NCBI RefSeq assembly: GCF_000418555.1 | Contig: NZ_ATKM01000019.1 | Coordinates: 558,001-622,000, forward strand | DNA from: Pseudomonas sp. P818 | GTDB taxonomy: Bacteria > Pseudomonadota > Gammaproteobacteria > Pseudomonadales > Pseudomonadaceae | Direction: 5' to 3' | Length of the DNA stretch: 64,000 bases | Shown here: piece after piece, positions 1 to 8,420 of the stretch | Numbering within the stretch: the stretch's first letter is position 1 | Layout: every line of letters begins with the position of its first letter | Notes under the pieces: model-generated | What the model was told of the DNA's origin: nothing | The model's database searches: none | Seen by the model: only the letters and a program-made list of their open reading frames with translations | Translations under genes and position numbers: made by a program

Positions 1-815
1 AGCGCGCGCAACTCGGCGACATTCTTCACCGGATCCAGGCCCTGGGTCAGGCCTTCATCGACACGCGCACCGCTGACCTCGACGCGACTGGCGACCTGGC
101 CACCGGCCTGCCAGCCATGGCGTTTGAAATAGCTGGCAACGCTGCCAATGGCATCGGTCGGGTTGCTCCAGATGTTGATGTGGCCGTCGCCGTCGAAGTC
201 CACGGCATAGGCGCGGAAGCTGCTCGGCATGAACTGCGGCAGGCCCATGGCACCGGCATAGGAACCCTTGAGCGAAAGCGGATCGACCTGCTCCTCGCGC
301 GTCAGCATGAGGAACTCACGCAGCTCCTTGCGGAAGAATGGCGCGCGCGGCGGATAATCGAAGGCCAGGGTCGACAATGCGTCCATGACCCGCCAGCTGC
401 CAGTGTTGCCACCGTAGAAGGTTTCTACGCCGATGATGGCGACGATGAACTGCGGCGGTACGCCGTACTCGGCCTCGGCCTTCTGCAACGCAGCCTGGTT
501 CTTGTTCCAGAACTCCACACCCTGGGCGATGCGCTTGTCGGTAATGAAAATCGGCCGGTATTCCTTCCAGGGTTTGACCTTCTCGGCCGGACGCGAGATG
601 GCATCGAGAATCGCCTGCTTGCGCTCGACATCGGCGAACAGAGCGTACAACTGCTCACTGGCGAAACCGTAGTCACGGGTCATTTCCTCGACGAACTCGG
701 TCACCTGCGGCGAGTTCTGGTAATCGGCAGCCAACGCCTGGGCGCCGCCACCGAGCACCCCGGCCAGACCTACGCCCATCAATGCCCGAGCGGCCCAACT
801 GCGCAATGCATGCAT
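1..815 (-). CDS. mltB: Lytic murein transglycosylase B (partial, C-terminus outside window)
   Basis: This gene runs off the left edge, so only about 270 N-terminal residues are visible. It reads from an ATG at 813-815 with a short hydrophobic leader (LMGVGLAGVLGGGAQALA). The family is the GH103/SLT_2 lytic transglycosylases, which cleave the MurNAc-GlcNAc bond of peptidoglycan in the periplasm and leave 1,6-anhydro ends. The segment IIGVETFYGGNTG carries the expected catalytic Glu, and GAMGLPQFMPSSFRAYAVD is the typical substrate-groove motif. It lies just downstream of rodA on the same strand, 19 bp away, as the end of an elongasome cluster. The leader has no obvious lipobox, so a soluble periplasmic form is possible. 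Confidence 0.93.
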   Translation of the reverse strand, partial: MHALRSWAARALMGVGLAGVLGGGAQALAADYQNSPQVTEFVEEMTRDYGFASEQLYALFADVERKQAILDAISRPAEKVKPWKEYRPIFITDKRIAQGVEFWNKNQAALQKAEAEYGVPPQFIVAIIGVETFYGGNTGSWRVMDALSTLAFDYPPRAPFFRKELREFLMLTREEQVDPLSLKGSYAGAMGLPQFMPSSFRAYAVDFDGDGHINIWSNPTDAIGSVASYFKRHGWQAGGQVASRVEVSGARVDEGLTQGLDPVKNVAELRA

Positions 816-834
816 TTAACTCACAACCCCCAAA

Positions 835-1980
835 TCAAACCTGAGCGATCCACTTTCTGTGGGTGTGGATCGCCATCAATATCCCGAAGCCTGACAACAG
901 CGTGACCAGATGGGTTCCGCCGTAGCTAATGAAGGGCAACGGCACCCCAACCACCGGCAACAGTCCGCTGACCATACCGATGTTGACGAATACGTAGACG
1001 AAGAAGGTCATGGTCAACGCACCCGCCAGCAACTTGCCGAACAGCGTCTGAGCCTGGACGGTAATCACCAGACCGCGAGCAAGCAACAGCAGGTACAACA
1101 ACAGCAACAAACAGACACCAACCAGGCCGAACTCTTCGGCGAGCACGGCAATGATAAAGTCCGTGTGACTTTCCGGCAAAAAATCCAGGTGCGACTGAGT
1201 GCCCAGCAGCCAGCCCTTGCCGAGCACGCCCCCGGAGCCGATGGCAGCCTTGGACTGGATGATGTTCCAGCCAGCCCCGAGCGGATCGCTTTCCGGATTG
1301 AGGAAGGTCAGCACCCGGCGCTTCTGATAGTCGTGCATGACGAAGTACCACATGCCCACCGCGATCGGCACGACGGCTGCTGCGGCGCCGAGGATCCAGC
1401 GCCACTGCAGGCCGGCCATGAAGACCACGAAGGCGCCCGAGGCGAGGATCAGCAACGAGGTACCCAGATCCGGCTGCTTGGCAATCAGCACAACGGGCAC
1501 GCCGATCATCGCCAGGCTGACGACCAGATGCTTGAAACGCGGCGGCAGGTTATGCCGGGCCAGGTACCAGGCGATGGTCATCGGCATGATGATTTTCATC
1601 AGTTCCGAGGGCTGGAAGCGGATCACCCCGGGGATGTTGATCCAGCGCGTCGCGCCCATCGCGGTGTGCCCCATCACCTCCACCACCACCAGCAGGACGA
1701 CGCCTATCACATAGGCCAGGGGCACCCAGCGCGCCATGAAACGCGGGTCGAACTGGGCGATCGCCACCACCGCGAGCATGCCGATGCCGAACGACGTGGC
1801 CTGCCGGATCAACAGGTCGACGTTCTTGCCGCTGGCCGAGTAGAGAATGAACAGGCTGCCTGTGCCCAGGATCAGCAGCAGCAACAGCAGCCAGCCATCG
1901 ATATGCAGGCGCTGCAACAGACTGGCGCGACGACGCAGGACGTCCTCATCGGACAGGGTGCGGTCGAAATTGCTAATCAT
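835..1980 (-). CDS. rodA: Rod-shape determining SEDS peptidoglycan polymerase RodA
   Basis: The 381-residue polytopic membrane protein has the normal length of RodA. SEDS-family RodA polymerises lipid II into glycan strands in the inner membrane and works in complex with PBP2 during cell elongation. The first membrane span (WLLLLLLILGTGSLFILYSA) and the conserved C-terminal motif GVPLPFISYGGTHLV are visible, as are FQPSELMKI and KQPDLGTSLL, both SEDS signatures. Its ATG overlaps the stop of the upstream PBP2 gene by four bases (ATGA), so the two are translationally coupled, which fits their one-to-one partnership. mltB follows 19 bp downstream. Confidence 0.97.
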   Translation of the reverse strand: MISNFDRTLSDEDVLRRRASLLQRLHIDGWLLLLLLILGTGSLFILYSASGKNVDLLIRQATSFGIGMLAVVAIAQFDPRFMARWVPLAYVIGVVLLVVVEVMGHTAMGATRWINIPGVIRFQPSELMKIIMPMTIAWYLARHNLPPRFKHLVVSLAMIGVPVVLIAKQPDLGTSLLILASGAFVVFMAGLQWRWILGAAAAVVPIAVGMWYFVMHDYQKRRVLTFLNPESDPLGAGWNIIQSKAAIGSGGVLGKGWLLGTQSHLDFLPESHTDFIIAVLAEEFGLVGVCLLLLLYLLLLARGLVITVQAQTLFGKLLAGALTMTFFVYVFVNIGMVSGLLPVVGVPLPFISYGGTHLVTLLSGFGILMAIHTHRKWIAQV

Positions 1981-3869
1981 CGTTGGCTAACCTCGGCAGG
2001 CTTGGGCATCGCGAACTCGGCCTTGAGCTGACCGGTTTCCTTGTCCAGCAGCCAGGCATCCATCACCTGCTTGACCACCGGCGCGGCGACACCGGAGCCG
2101 GATTCACCGTTTTCCACCATCACCGCGACGGCGATCTGCGGGTTGTTCGCCGGGGCAAAGCCGATGAACAGTGCATGGTCACGGTGGCGCTCCTGCACCT
2201 TGTTGCGGTCGTACTTCTCGCCCTGCTTGATCGCCACCACCTGGGCCGTCCCGCTCTTGCCGGCGATGCGATAGACCGAGCCGTCACCGACCTTGCGCGC
2301 CGTACCGCGAGCGCCATGCAGCACCTCTTCCATGCCACGAATGCCGTAATCCCAGAACTTCGGATCACGCAGCACGATGTCCGGCATCGGATTGGGGTCC
2401 ACGGGCAGGCGACCATCGACGCTCTTGGCCAGGTGCGGGCGAATCCACTTACCGCGGGTGGCCATCAATGCGGTGGCCTGCGCCAGCTGCAGCGGCGTGG
2501 TCTGCATATAGCCCTGGCCGATGCCGAGAATAAGCGTCTCGCCGGGGTACCAGGGCTGGCGATAGCGGGCCCGCTTCCAGTCACGCGAAGGCATCAGGCC
2601 GGCGGTTTCCTCGAACATGTCCAGTGCCACACGCTGGCCGAGGCCGAAGCGGCTCATGTAGTCGTGCATGCGGTCGACGCCCATCTTGTGCGCCAGGTCG
2701 TAGAAGTAGGTGTCGTTGGAACGGGCGATGGCCAGGTTGAGATCGACCCAGCCGTCACCGGTACGGTTCCAGTTGCGGTATTTGTGACTGTGATTGGGCA
2801 ACTGATAGAAGCCGGGGTCGAACACCCGCGAAGTGGGTGTGACCACGCCGGCATCCAGGCCGGCCACGGCAACCATCGGTTTGATGGTCGAGCCCGGCGG
2901 ATAGAGGCCGCGCAGCACACGGTTGTACAGCGGCTGGTCGATCGAATCGCGCAGCTCGCCATAAGCCTTGAAGCTGATGCCGGTGACGAAGGGGTTGGGA
3001 TCGAAGCTGGGCTGACTGACCATCGCCAGCACCTCGCCATTGTTCGGGTCGATCGCCACCACCGCACCGCGGCGGCCACCCAGGGCGTTCTCGGCGGCCT
3101 CCTGCAGGTGCACGTCGAGGCTCAGGACGATGTCCTTGCCCGGCTTCGGGTCGATGCGATTGAGCACGCGCAAAACGCGGCCACGGGCATTGGTCTCGAC
3201 TTCTTCGTAACCCACTTCGCCGTGCAGCTCGTCCTCGTAGAAGCGCTCGATGCCGGTCTTGCCGATATGGTGGGTGCCGGCGTAGGCCGTCGGATCGAGA
3301 CGCTTGAGCTCCTGCTCGTTGATCCGCCCGACATAGCCGACCGAATGTGCGAAGTGCTCCTGCTGCGGATAATGTCTGACCAGTTGCGCAGCCACCTCGA
3401 CACCGGGCAGACGGAACTGGTTGACGGCGATACGGGCGATCTGCTCCTCGGAGAGTTCGAACAGGATCGGCACCGGCTCGAACGGGCGCCGTCCCTGGCG
3501 CACGCGGCGCTCGAACAAGCCACGGTCGTCTTCGCTGAGCTCCAGCACCTCGACCACCGTGTCGAGCACCGTCAGCCAATCGCCGGCACGCTCACGGGTA
3601 ACGGTCAGGCTGAAACTGGGACGGTTGTCGGCAATGATCACCCCATTGCGGTCGAAGATCAGCCCGCGGGTCGGCGGGATCGGCTGCACATGGATGCGAT
3701 TGTTCTCCGCCAGGGTGGAGTGATACTCGTACTGCACCACCTGCAGGTAGTACATGCGCATGATCAGCACGCAGGTCAACAGGATGATCGCCACCGCACA
3801 GAACAGCACCCGGCGCTTGACCAGGCGAGCGTCCCTTTCGTGATCCTTGAGGCGAATCGGCTGCGGCAT
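1977..3869 (-). CDS. mrdA: Penicillin-binding protein 2 (elongation transpeptidase)
   Basis: PBP2 is the class B transpeptidase that cross-links new peptidoglycan made by RodA. The start is placed at the ATG at 3867-3869 (MPQPIRLKDHERDARL), giving 630 residues; a longer reading frame starting at 3938 would overlap rlmH. One membrane anchor (VLFCAVAIILLTCVLIM) sits near residue 25. The dimerisation/pedestal domain is followed by the transpeptidase domain with the active-site motif PPGSTIKPM (SxxK), ARSNDTYFYD (SxN) and AGKSGTAQV (KSG). It is encoded ten bases after rlmH and is coupled to rodA. No unusual residues were noticed at the three motifs. Confidence 0.97.
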   Translation of the reverse strand: MPQPIRLKDHERDARLVKRRVLFCAVAIILLTCVLIMRMYYLQVVQYEYHSTLAENNRIHVQPIPPTRGLIFDRNGVIIADNRPSFSLTVTRERAGDWLTVLDTVVEVLELSEDDRGLFERRVRQGRRPFEPVPILFELSEEQIARIAVNQFRLPGVEVAAQLVRHYPQQEHFAHSVGYVGRINEQELKRLDPTAYAGTHHIGKTGIERFYEDELHGEVGYEEVETNARGRVLRVLNRIDPKPGKDIVLSLDVHLQEAAENALGGRRGAVVAIDPNNGEVLAMVSQPSFDPNPFVTGISFKAYGELRDSIDQPLYNRVLRGLYPPGSTIKPMVAVAGLDAGVVTPTSRVFDPGFYQLPNHSHKYRNWNRTGDGWVDLNLAIARSNDTYFYDLAHKMGVDRMHDYMSRFGLGQRVALDMFEETAGLMPSRDWKRARYRQPWYPGETLILGIGQGYMQTTPLQLAQATALMATRGKWIRPHLAKSVDGRLPVDPNPMPDIVLRDPKFWDYGIRGMEEVLHGARGTARKVGDGSVYRIAGKSGTAQVVAIKQGEKYDRNKVQERHRDHALFIGFAPANNPQIAVAVMVENGESGSGVAAPVVKQVMDAWLLDKETGQLKAEFAMPKPAEVSQR

Positions 3870-3879
3870 GACTAGGTGA

Positions 3880-4347
3880 TCACTTGTGATACGGGTGACC
3901 GGACAATACGGTCCAGGCTCGGTAGATCTGCTCGCCAAGCAGGATGCGCACCAGCGGATGCGGCAAGGTCAGCGGCGACAGCGACCAGCGCTGCTCGCTG
4001 CGCGCGCAGACCTCCGGCGCCAATCCTTCCGGGCCGCCGACCATGAGGTTGACGTTGCGCGCGTCGAGACGCCAGCGATCCAGCTCCGCCGCCAGTTGCT
4101 CGGTGCTCCATGGCTTGCCATGGACCTCCAGCGTGACGATACGTTCGCCGGGCTGCACCTTGCTCAGCATGGCCTCGCCCTCCTGACGGATCAGGCGGGC
4201 GACATCGGCGTTCTTGCCGCGGGTATTGAGGGGAATCTCCACCAGCTCCAGCGGCAGCTCGGCCGGCAGGCGCTTGACGTACTCCTGCCAGCCCTCCTCG
4301 ACCCAGCGCGGCATGCGCGAACCGACGGCGATCAGCTTGATGCGCAT
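3880..4347 (-). CDS. rlmH: 23S rRNA (pseudouridine1915-N3)-methyltransferase RlmH
   Basis: RlmH is a small SPOUT methyltransferase that methylates pseudouridine 1915 in helix 69 of 23S rRNA on the assembled 70S ribosome. The 155-residue length and the start MRIKLIAVGSRMPRW are typical of the family. The SPOUT knot is visible as LMVGGPEGL followed by the C-terminal SLSPLTLPHPLVRILLGEQ segment, which forms the SAM pocket. It lies between rsfS (nine bases upstream) and the PBP2 gene (ten bases downstream) on the same strand, so the set is probably co-transcribed. The rsfS-rlmH pairing is common and links two 50S-related proteins. Confidence 0.97.
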   Translation of the reverse strand: MRIKLIAVGSRMPRWVEEGWQEYVKRLPAELPLELVEIPLNTRGKNADVARLIRQEGEAMLSKVQPGERIVTLEVHGKPWSTEQLAAELDRWRLDARNVNLMVGGPEGLAPEVCARSEQRWSLSPLTLPHPLVRILLGEQIYRAWTVLSGHPYHK

Positions 4348-4356
4348 CGCGCCGCC

Positions 4357-4725
4357 TTATTCGGCGGAATGCTGGGCGCGGCTCTGCTCGGCGCCCTGCC
4401 ACAGGCGCTCCAGATCATAGAACTGGCGCGCGGTCGGCAGCATCACGTGGACGACGATGTCGCCCAGGTCGAGCAGGGCCCATTCGCCGCTGTCCAGACC
4501 TTCGCTACCGATCGGGCGCACGCCCTGCTCCTTGACCTTTTCCAGCACGTTGTCCACCAGCGACTTGACCTGACGGCTGGAGCTACCGCTGGCGATCACC
4601 ATGAAATCGGTGATGCTGGTCTTTTCCTTGACGTCGATCACGGTGATGTCGGTCGCCTTGATCTCTTCCAGCGCCGCCACGGCGATCTTGACCAGCTCGT
4701 CACTGGGCATGTTCTGCTTACTCAT
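4357..4725 (-). CDS. rsfS: Ribosomal silencing factor RsfS
   Basis: RsfS (DUF143/Iojap family) binds ribosomal protein L14 on the 50S subunit and blocks subunit joining when nutrients are short. The 122-residue protein shows the family core ITDFMVIASGSSSRQVKSLVDNV and the later GEWALLDLGDIVVHVML segment. Two in-frame starts exist, MSKQNMPSDELV at 4725 and the inner Met four codons later; the outer one is used here. The gene sits between nadD, with a 50-base gap, and rlmH, a widely conserved arrangement. Confidence 0.95.
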   Translation of the reverse strand: MSKQNMPSDELVKIAVAALEEIKATDITVIDVKEKTSITDFMVIASGSSSRQVKSLVDNVLEKVKEQGVRPIGSEGLDSGEWALLDLGDIVVHVMLPTARQFYDLERLWQGAEQSRAQHSAE

Positions 4726-4775
4726 AAAAACTCATTTGCCTCATGTAATGGACGCCAGCGCACGTGCGCGGCGTT

Positions 4776-5435
4776 TCAAGCATTGGGCGCACGGTACAGG
4801 TCGTGCGCCTGGATGTAGGCCAGTACCGCGTCGGGCAGCAGATAACGCGCCGAGCGGCCGGTTGCCAACAAGTGGCGGATCTGCGTGGCGGAAATCGCCA
4901 ACGGAGTCTGCCAGATGAAACTGATTTGCCCGCCTGCGCCCTCCAGGCTCAGCGGGTCGCTGACACTGCGCGCGGCCAGCAGATCGCGCAGCGCCTCCGG
5001 CGCTTCGCTGTCGGCGTCCGGCCGCTGCAGCACCAGCAGATGGCAGTGCTCGAGCAATTCCTGCCAGCGATGCCAGCTCGGCAAGCTGCAGAAGGCATCC
5101 CAGCCAAGCAGCAAAAACAGCTGATCGTCCGCCGCCAGTTCGGCACGCACCGACTCCAGGGTGTCCACCGTGTACGACGGTTTGTCGCGCCGCAACTCGC
5201 GGTCATCGACCGTCAGCCGAGGCTCGCCGGCCACCGCCAGTTCGACCATGGCCAGACGCTGCTCAGCGCTCGCCTGCGGCGTATCGCGGTGCGGCGGCCG
5301 CGCGCTGGGGATCAGCCGCAGCTCGTCCAGCGCCATGAATTCGGCCACTTCCAGCGCCGCGCGCAGATGCCCGATATGCACCGGGTTGAAGGTACCGCCG
5401 AGCAGGCCGATGCGTCGGGCGCCGATCCGTTTCAT
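4776..5435 (-). CDS. nadD: Nicotinate-nucleotide adenylyltransferase
   Basis: NadD transfers AMP from ATP to nicotinate mononucleotide, giving deamido-NAD in NAD biosynthesis. The 219-residue protein begins MKRIGARRIGLLGGTFNPVH, which contains the nucleotidyltransferase signature GGTFNPVHIGHL with the catalytic His residues. The C-terminal ISATQIRHLLATGRSARYLLP matches the family ISSTxIR motif. It starts immediately after the proA stop (no intergenic base), so it is very likely co-transcribed and possibly translationally coupled with proA. Confidence 0.97.
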   Translation of the reverse strand: MKRIGARRIGLLGGTFNPVHIGHLRAALEVAEFMALDELRLIPSARPPHRDTPQASAEQRLAMVELAVAGEPRLTVDDRELRRDKPSYTVDTLESVRAELAADDQLFLLLGWDAFCSLPSWHRWQELLEHCHLLVLQRPDADSEAPEALRDLLAARSVSDPLSLEGAGGQISFIWQTPLAISATQIRHLLATGRSARYLLPDAVLAYIQAHDLYRAPNA

Positions 5436-6701
5436 TTATGTGCGAATGTGTCCGTCGCCAAAGACCACGTACTTCTCGCTGGTCAGGCCTTCCAGGCCGA
5501 CCGGGCCACGGGCATGCAGCTTGTCGGTGGAGATGCCGATCTCCGCGCCCAGACCGTACTCGAAACCATCGGCAAAGCGAGTCGAGGCATTGACCATCAC
5601 CGAAGCGGAATCCACCTCGGTGAGGAAACGCCGAGCATCGCTGAAATTCTCGGTGATGATCGAGTCGGTGTGCTGCGAGCCGTAGTGGTTGATGTGTTCG
5701 ATGGCCGCATCCAGCGAATCGACGATGCGAATCGCCAGAATCGGCGCGTTGTACTCGGCGAACCAGTCATCCTCGCTCGCTTGAAGCACATCGCTGCCGA
5801 GCAGTTCGCGGGTCGCGGCATCGCCACGCAGCTCAACGCCCTTGTCACGGTAGATGGCGGCCAGCGGCGGCAGCACACGTGCGGCGATGGCCTGGTGCAC
5901 CAGCAGGGTCTCCATGGCATTGCACGGCGAGTAGCGCTGGGTCTTGGCGTTGTCGCAAACGCGGATGGCCTTGTCGAGATCAGCGGCAACATCGACATAA
6001 ACGTGGCAAACGCCGTCCAGATGCTTGATCACCGGGACCTTGGCATCGCGGCTGATGCGCTCGATCAGGCCCTTGCCACCGCGCGGCACGATCACGTCGA
6101 CGTACTTGGGCATGGTGATCAGCTCACCGACCGCGGCGCGGTCGGTGGTTTCCACCACCTGCACGGCAGCTGCCGGCAGGTCGGCCTCGGCCAGGCCCTG
6201 CTGAATGCAGCGGGCAATCGCCTGATTGGAATGAATGGCCTCGGAGCCGCCACGCAGGATGGTGGCGTTGCCGGACTTCAGGCACAGACTGGCGGCATCG
6301 ATGGTCACGTTCGGACGCGACTCGTAGATGATGCCGATCACCCCCAGCGGCACACGCATCTTGCCGACCTGAATGCCGGACGGCAGGTAGCGCATACCCT
6401 GAATCTCACCAATCGGATCGGGCAGGGTCGCCACCTGGCGCAGCCCTTCGATCATGCTGTCGATCACCTTCGGCGTCAGCGCCAGGCGGTCGACCATCGC
6501 CGGTTCCAGACCGCTGGCACGGGCGGCGGCCAGGTCCAGTTCGTTGGCGGCAGTCAGCTCGGCGCGAGCGGCGTCGAGAGCATCGGCGGCGGCCTGCAGC
6601 GCGCGATTCTTCTGCGCGGTGCTGGCGCGGGCAAGCACCTTTGATGCCTGGCGGGCGGCCTGGCCCAGGCGGGTCATGTAAGCGTGCACGGACTCGGTCA
6701 T
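5436..6701 (-). CDS. proA: Gamma-glutamyl phosphate reductase (proline synthesis)
   Basis: ProA reduces gamma-glutamyl phosphate with NADPH to glutamate semialdehyde, the second step of proline synthesis. The 421-residue length is normal. The aldehyde-dehydrogenase-fold signature is visible: VIYESRPNVTIDAA, SGNATILRGGSEA, VPRGGKGLI and the catalytic Cys region YSPCNAMETLLVH. A candidate -10 box lies at 6737-6742, 35 bases upstream. It is the first gene of the leftward run that continues into nadD and rsfS. Confidence 0.97.
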   Translation of the reverse strand: MTESVHAYMTRLGQAARQASKVLARASTAQKNRALQAAADALDAARAELTAANELDLAAARASGLEPAMVDRLALTPKVIDSMIEGLRQVATLPDPIGEIQGMRYLPSGIQVGKMRVPLGVIGIIYESRPNVTIDAASLCLKSGNATILRGGSEAIHSNQAIARCIQQGLAEADLPAAAVQVVETTDRAAVGELITMPKYVDVIVPRGGKGLIERISRDAKVPVIKHLDGVCHVYVDVAADLDKAIRVCDNAKTQRYSPCNAMETLLVHQAIAARVLPPLAAIYRDKGVELRGDAATRELLGSDVLQASEDDWFAEYNAPILAIRIVDSLDAAIEHINHYGSQHTDSIITENFSDARRFLTEVDSASVMVNASTRFADGFEYGLGAEIGISTDKLHARGPVGLEGLTSEKYVVFGDGHIRT

Positions 6702-7007
6702 GGCGGCGGAGGTCTGGCAGTTGGAAAAAGGGGCTGATTATAGCGGGCTCGCAGGGCCGCGCCCAGCGGCGTCTGGCAAGCGGTAGACAGCGCGTCCGCT
6801 CAACTCCCGCGGTAACGCCCGCAGCCGCGCCACGCAGGCGCCGCGCCTGCAACGGTGACACTCACGGGCAGGGGCCGCCCGAAGGTTGGGTAAACAAAAC
6901 GCCCCCCGATGTTTACCTTGCAATGGAGGTTTTGCCGAACCCGGCGAGACGGCAGCGCATGCCGCCCCACCAGAACAACAACAACAACAGAGACTGGAGT
7001 GCCTCCC
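6702..7007. other. Divergent intergenic region between proA and an alpha/beta hydrolase
   Basis: This stretch of about 300 bases separates two divergent genes. The left end carries the proA -10 box; the right end carries a CAA-repeat run (6974-6989) and the GGAG ribosome binding site of the hydrolase at 6996-6999. One frame is open in from 6909 but its predicted residues are low-complexity and it is probably leader, not protein. No structured RNA was recognised. Confidence 0.6.
6737..6742 (-). promoter_or_regulatory. Candidate -10 box for proA
   Basis: The minus strand reads CTATAATC, a perfect TATAAT hexamer, 35 bases upstream of the proA ATG. No good -35 hexamer is seen at 16-18 bp spacing, so a weak or activator-dependent sigma70 promoter is inferred from the -10 alone. 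Confidence 0.45.
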
Positions 7008-8237
7008 ATGCGTTACCGCACCGACTACAGCGCCGCCTTGCTCGCCAGCCCACCCGCAGTCATCTATATCGCCGGCTGGCGCCTGCACTATCAGGCCTAT
7101 TCCACACGCCAGCGCGATAGCCGCGCGCCGGTCCTGATGCTCGGCGGGGCCTTCCAGAGCTTTCGTTCATTTGCTGCAGAGGTCGACGAGCTGCTACGCG
7201 AGCATCCAGTGATCCTGCTCGACCTGCCCAGCCAGGGTAGCAATCTGCAGCTGGCTCCCGAGCTCGGTCTGGAACAGCTGGCCGACCTGATCGCCGCCTT
7301 CGCCGAACAGCTGCAATTGCCGCCACTGATGCCTATCGGCCTGTCCTATGGCTCGGCGCTGGCGGCGCTGTTCGCCGCACGCCATCCGCAGCGCTGCGCG
7401 CGCCTGCTGCTGGCCGGTATCACCGCCTTCGGCCGCCCAGGCGCTCGGCGGATGCTGGAGGAAGGCCTGGCTCTGCTCGCAGAAGGGCGTATCGGCGAGT
7501 TCGCCCAGGGCGCCCTGAGCGGTCTGCTCAATCCGCTGCAACTGCAGGCGACCGGCATTTCGCCGGTGTTTCGCAAGGCACTGCTACGGCAGATTCAGCG
7601 CCTGTCACCCATAGAGGTGGAACGTTACCGGCAGAACAGCCAGCGCCTGCTGGGCTTCGGCGGCTTCAGCCGGCACCCGCAATGTCCGACCCTGGTACTG
7701 GCCGGCGAGCACGACCACTTCACCCAACCCTGGGAGCATGCCCATTTCGCTGCAGCCTGCACCAGCGCCGACTGCGCGCTGATCCACCATGCCGATCACC
7801 TTGCCCAGTTCGAACAGCGCGAAGCCTGCGCGGCGCTGTATCGCCCCTTCCTTGGCGAGCGCCCGCTGCCTATGCGCAGCGCGGGCAGCACTCGCCTGCA
7901 CAAAGAGCAGCTGCTGCGGCTGGAGAAACGCTGCGAACCGCGTCTGGCGCCGCGCCAGCGCCAGGCGCTGCTGCAGCATGTCGAAGGCCTGCAGTGGACG
8001 GTGGAGTTGAGCGAGCTGGGCTTCTTCGGCGGGCTGCTGCGGGGCGACCTGCCACGAGACCTGCCGCTGCGTGGCTGGCAGCTGAGCCAGGCCAACCTGC
8101 CGAGCCAGCCTCTGCTGCCACTGCGTCACGACGACCAGGGTCTGGCCTTCGTCTTCCCGCATACCGATGCCAATGCCAGCCTGGCGCTGGCCGATCACAT
8201 CCATCAGCCCCCGCTGCCGGCCGCGGCCTGCGCCTAG
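7008..8237 (+). CDS. Alpha/beta-fold hydrolase with C-terminal extension
   Basis: The start is the ATG at 7008 (MRYRTDYSAALL), nine bases after a GGAG site, giving 409 residues. The N-terminal 270 residues look like an alpha/beta hydrolase: LMLGGAFQSF near the N-terminus, the nucleophile elbow PIGLSYGSALAALFA (G-L-S-Y-G), an acid-loop segment VLAGEHDHFTQPWE and a candidate catalytic His in HHADHLAQFE. About 120 further C-terminal residues, rich in Leu, Gln and Arg, have no family I recognise. An orthologue sits at the same place in P. aeruginosa by my recollection, without an assigned substrate. Its TAG stop overlaps the left end of a MITE-like hairpin element at 8236, so the last codons may have been shaped by that insertion. 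Confidence 0.8.
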   Translation: MRYRTDYSAALLASPPAVIYIAGWRLHYQAYSTRQRDSRAPVLMLGGAFQSFRSFAAEVDELLREHPVILLDLPSQGSNLQLAPELGLEQLADLIAAFAEQLQLPPLMPIGLSYGSALAALFAARHPQRCARLLLAGITAFGRPGARRMLEEGLALLAEGRIGEFAQGALSGLLNPLQLQATGISPVFRKALLRQIQRLSPIEVERYRQNSQRLLGFGGFSRHPQCPTLVLAGEHDHFTQPWEHAHFAAACTSADCALIHHADHLAQFEQREACAALYRPFLGERPLPMRSAGSTRLHKEQLLRLEKRCEPRLAPRQRQALLQHVEGLQWTVELSELGFFGGLLRGDLPRDLPLRGWQLSQANLPSQPLLPLRHDDQGLAFVFPHTDANASLALADHIHQPPLPAAACA

Positions 8238-8379
8238 CAGGCCGCTGAAAAACGTAGGCGAGGCAGCCAGTGCAAGGCAAAAACAGCCGAAAAAGCGCAG
8301 TTTACGTGTTGTAAATGAGCATTTTGAGGCTGTTTTTAACGCAGCGATGGCAACGCAGGTAGTTTTTCAACGGCCTGCT
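8236..8379. mobile_element. MITE-like hairpin element, copy 1 (144 bp)
   Basis: The element begins AGCAGGCCGCTGAAAAACGT and ends GTAGTTTTTCAACGGCCTGC(T), so its ends are inverted repeats. Its interior is also an imperfect palindrome: AAAAACAGCC pairs with GGCTGTTTTT, and GCAGTTTAC with GTAAATGAGC, so the whole can fold as one long hairpin. No ORF is present, which fits a non-autonomous element. A second copy lies at 30871-31029 and a shortened relative near 15706-15797. Its first two bases form part of the stop codon of the upstream hydrolase. It sits between two convergent genes and could end transcription from both sides. Confidence 0.75.
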
Positions 8380-8420
8380 AGACCGGTAGCGAGCCGGCAC
8401 AGCCGAGGAGCACGCGCTTC

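Noticed and set aside
1983..3875. A 630-residue open frame opposite the PBP2 gene
   Set aside because: GC-rich codon bias leaves long antisense frames; its protein is His/Gln/Arg-rich with no domain, while the opposite strand has all PBP2 motifs.
4764..6644. A 626-residue open frame opposite nadD and proA
   Set aside because: Shadow of two well-recognised genes; no start signal or known motif.
6909..7007. Extension of the hydrolase start to an ATG at 6909
   Set aside because: The extra residues are low-complexity (CAA run) and the inner ATG has a well-spaced GGAG.
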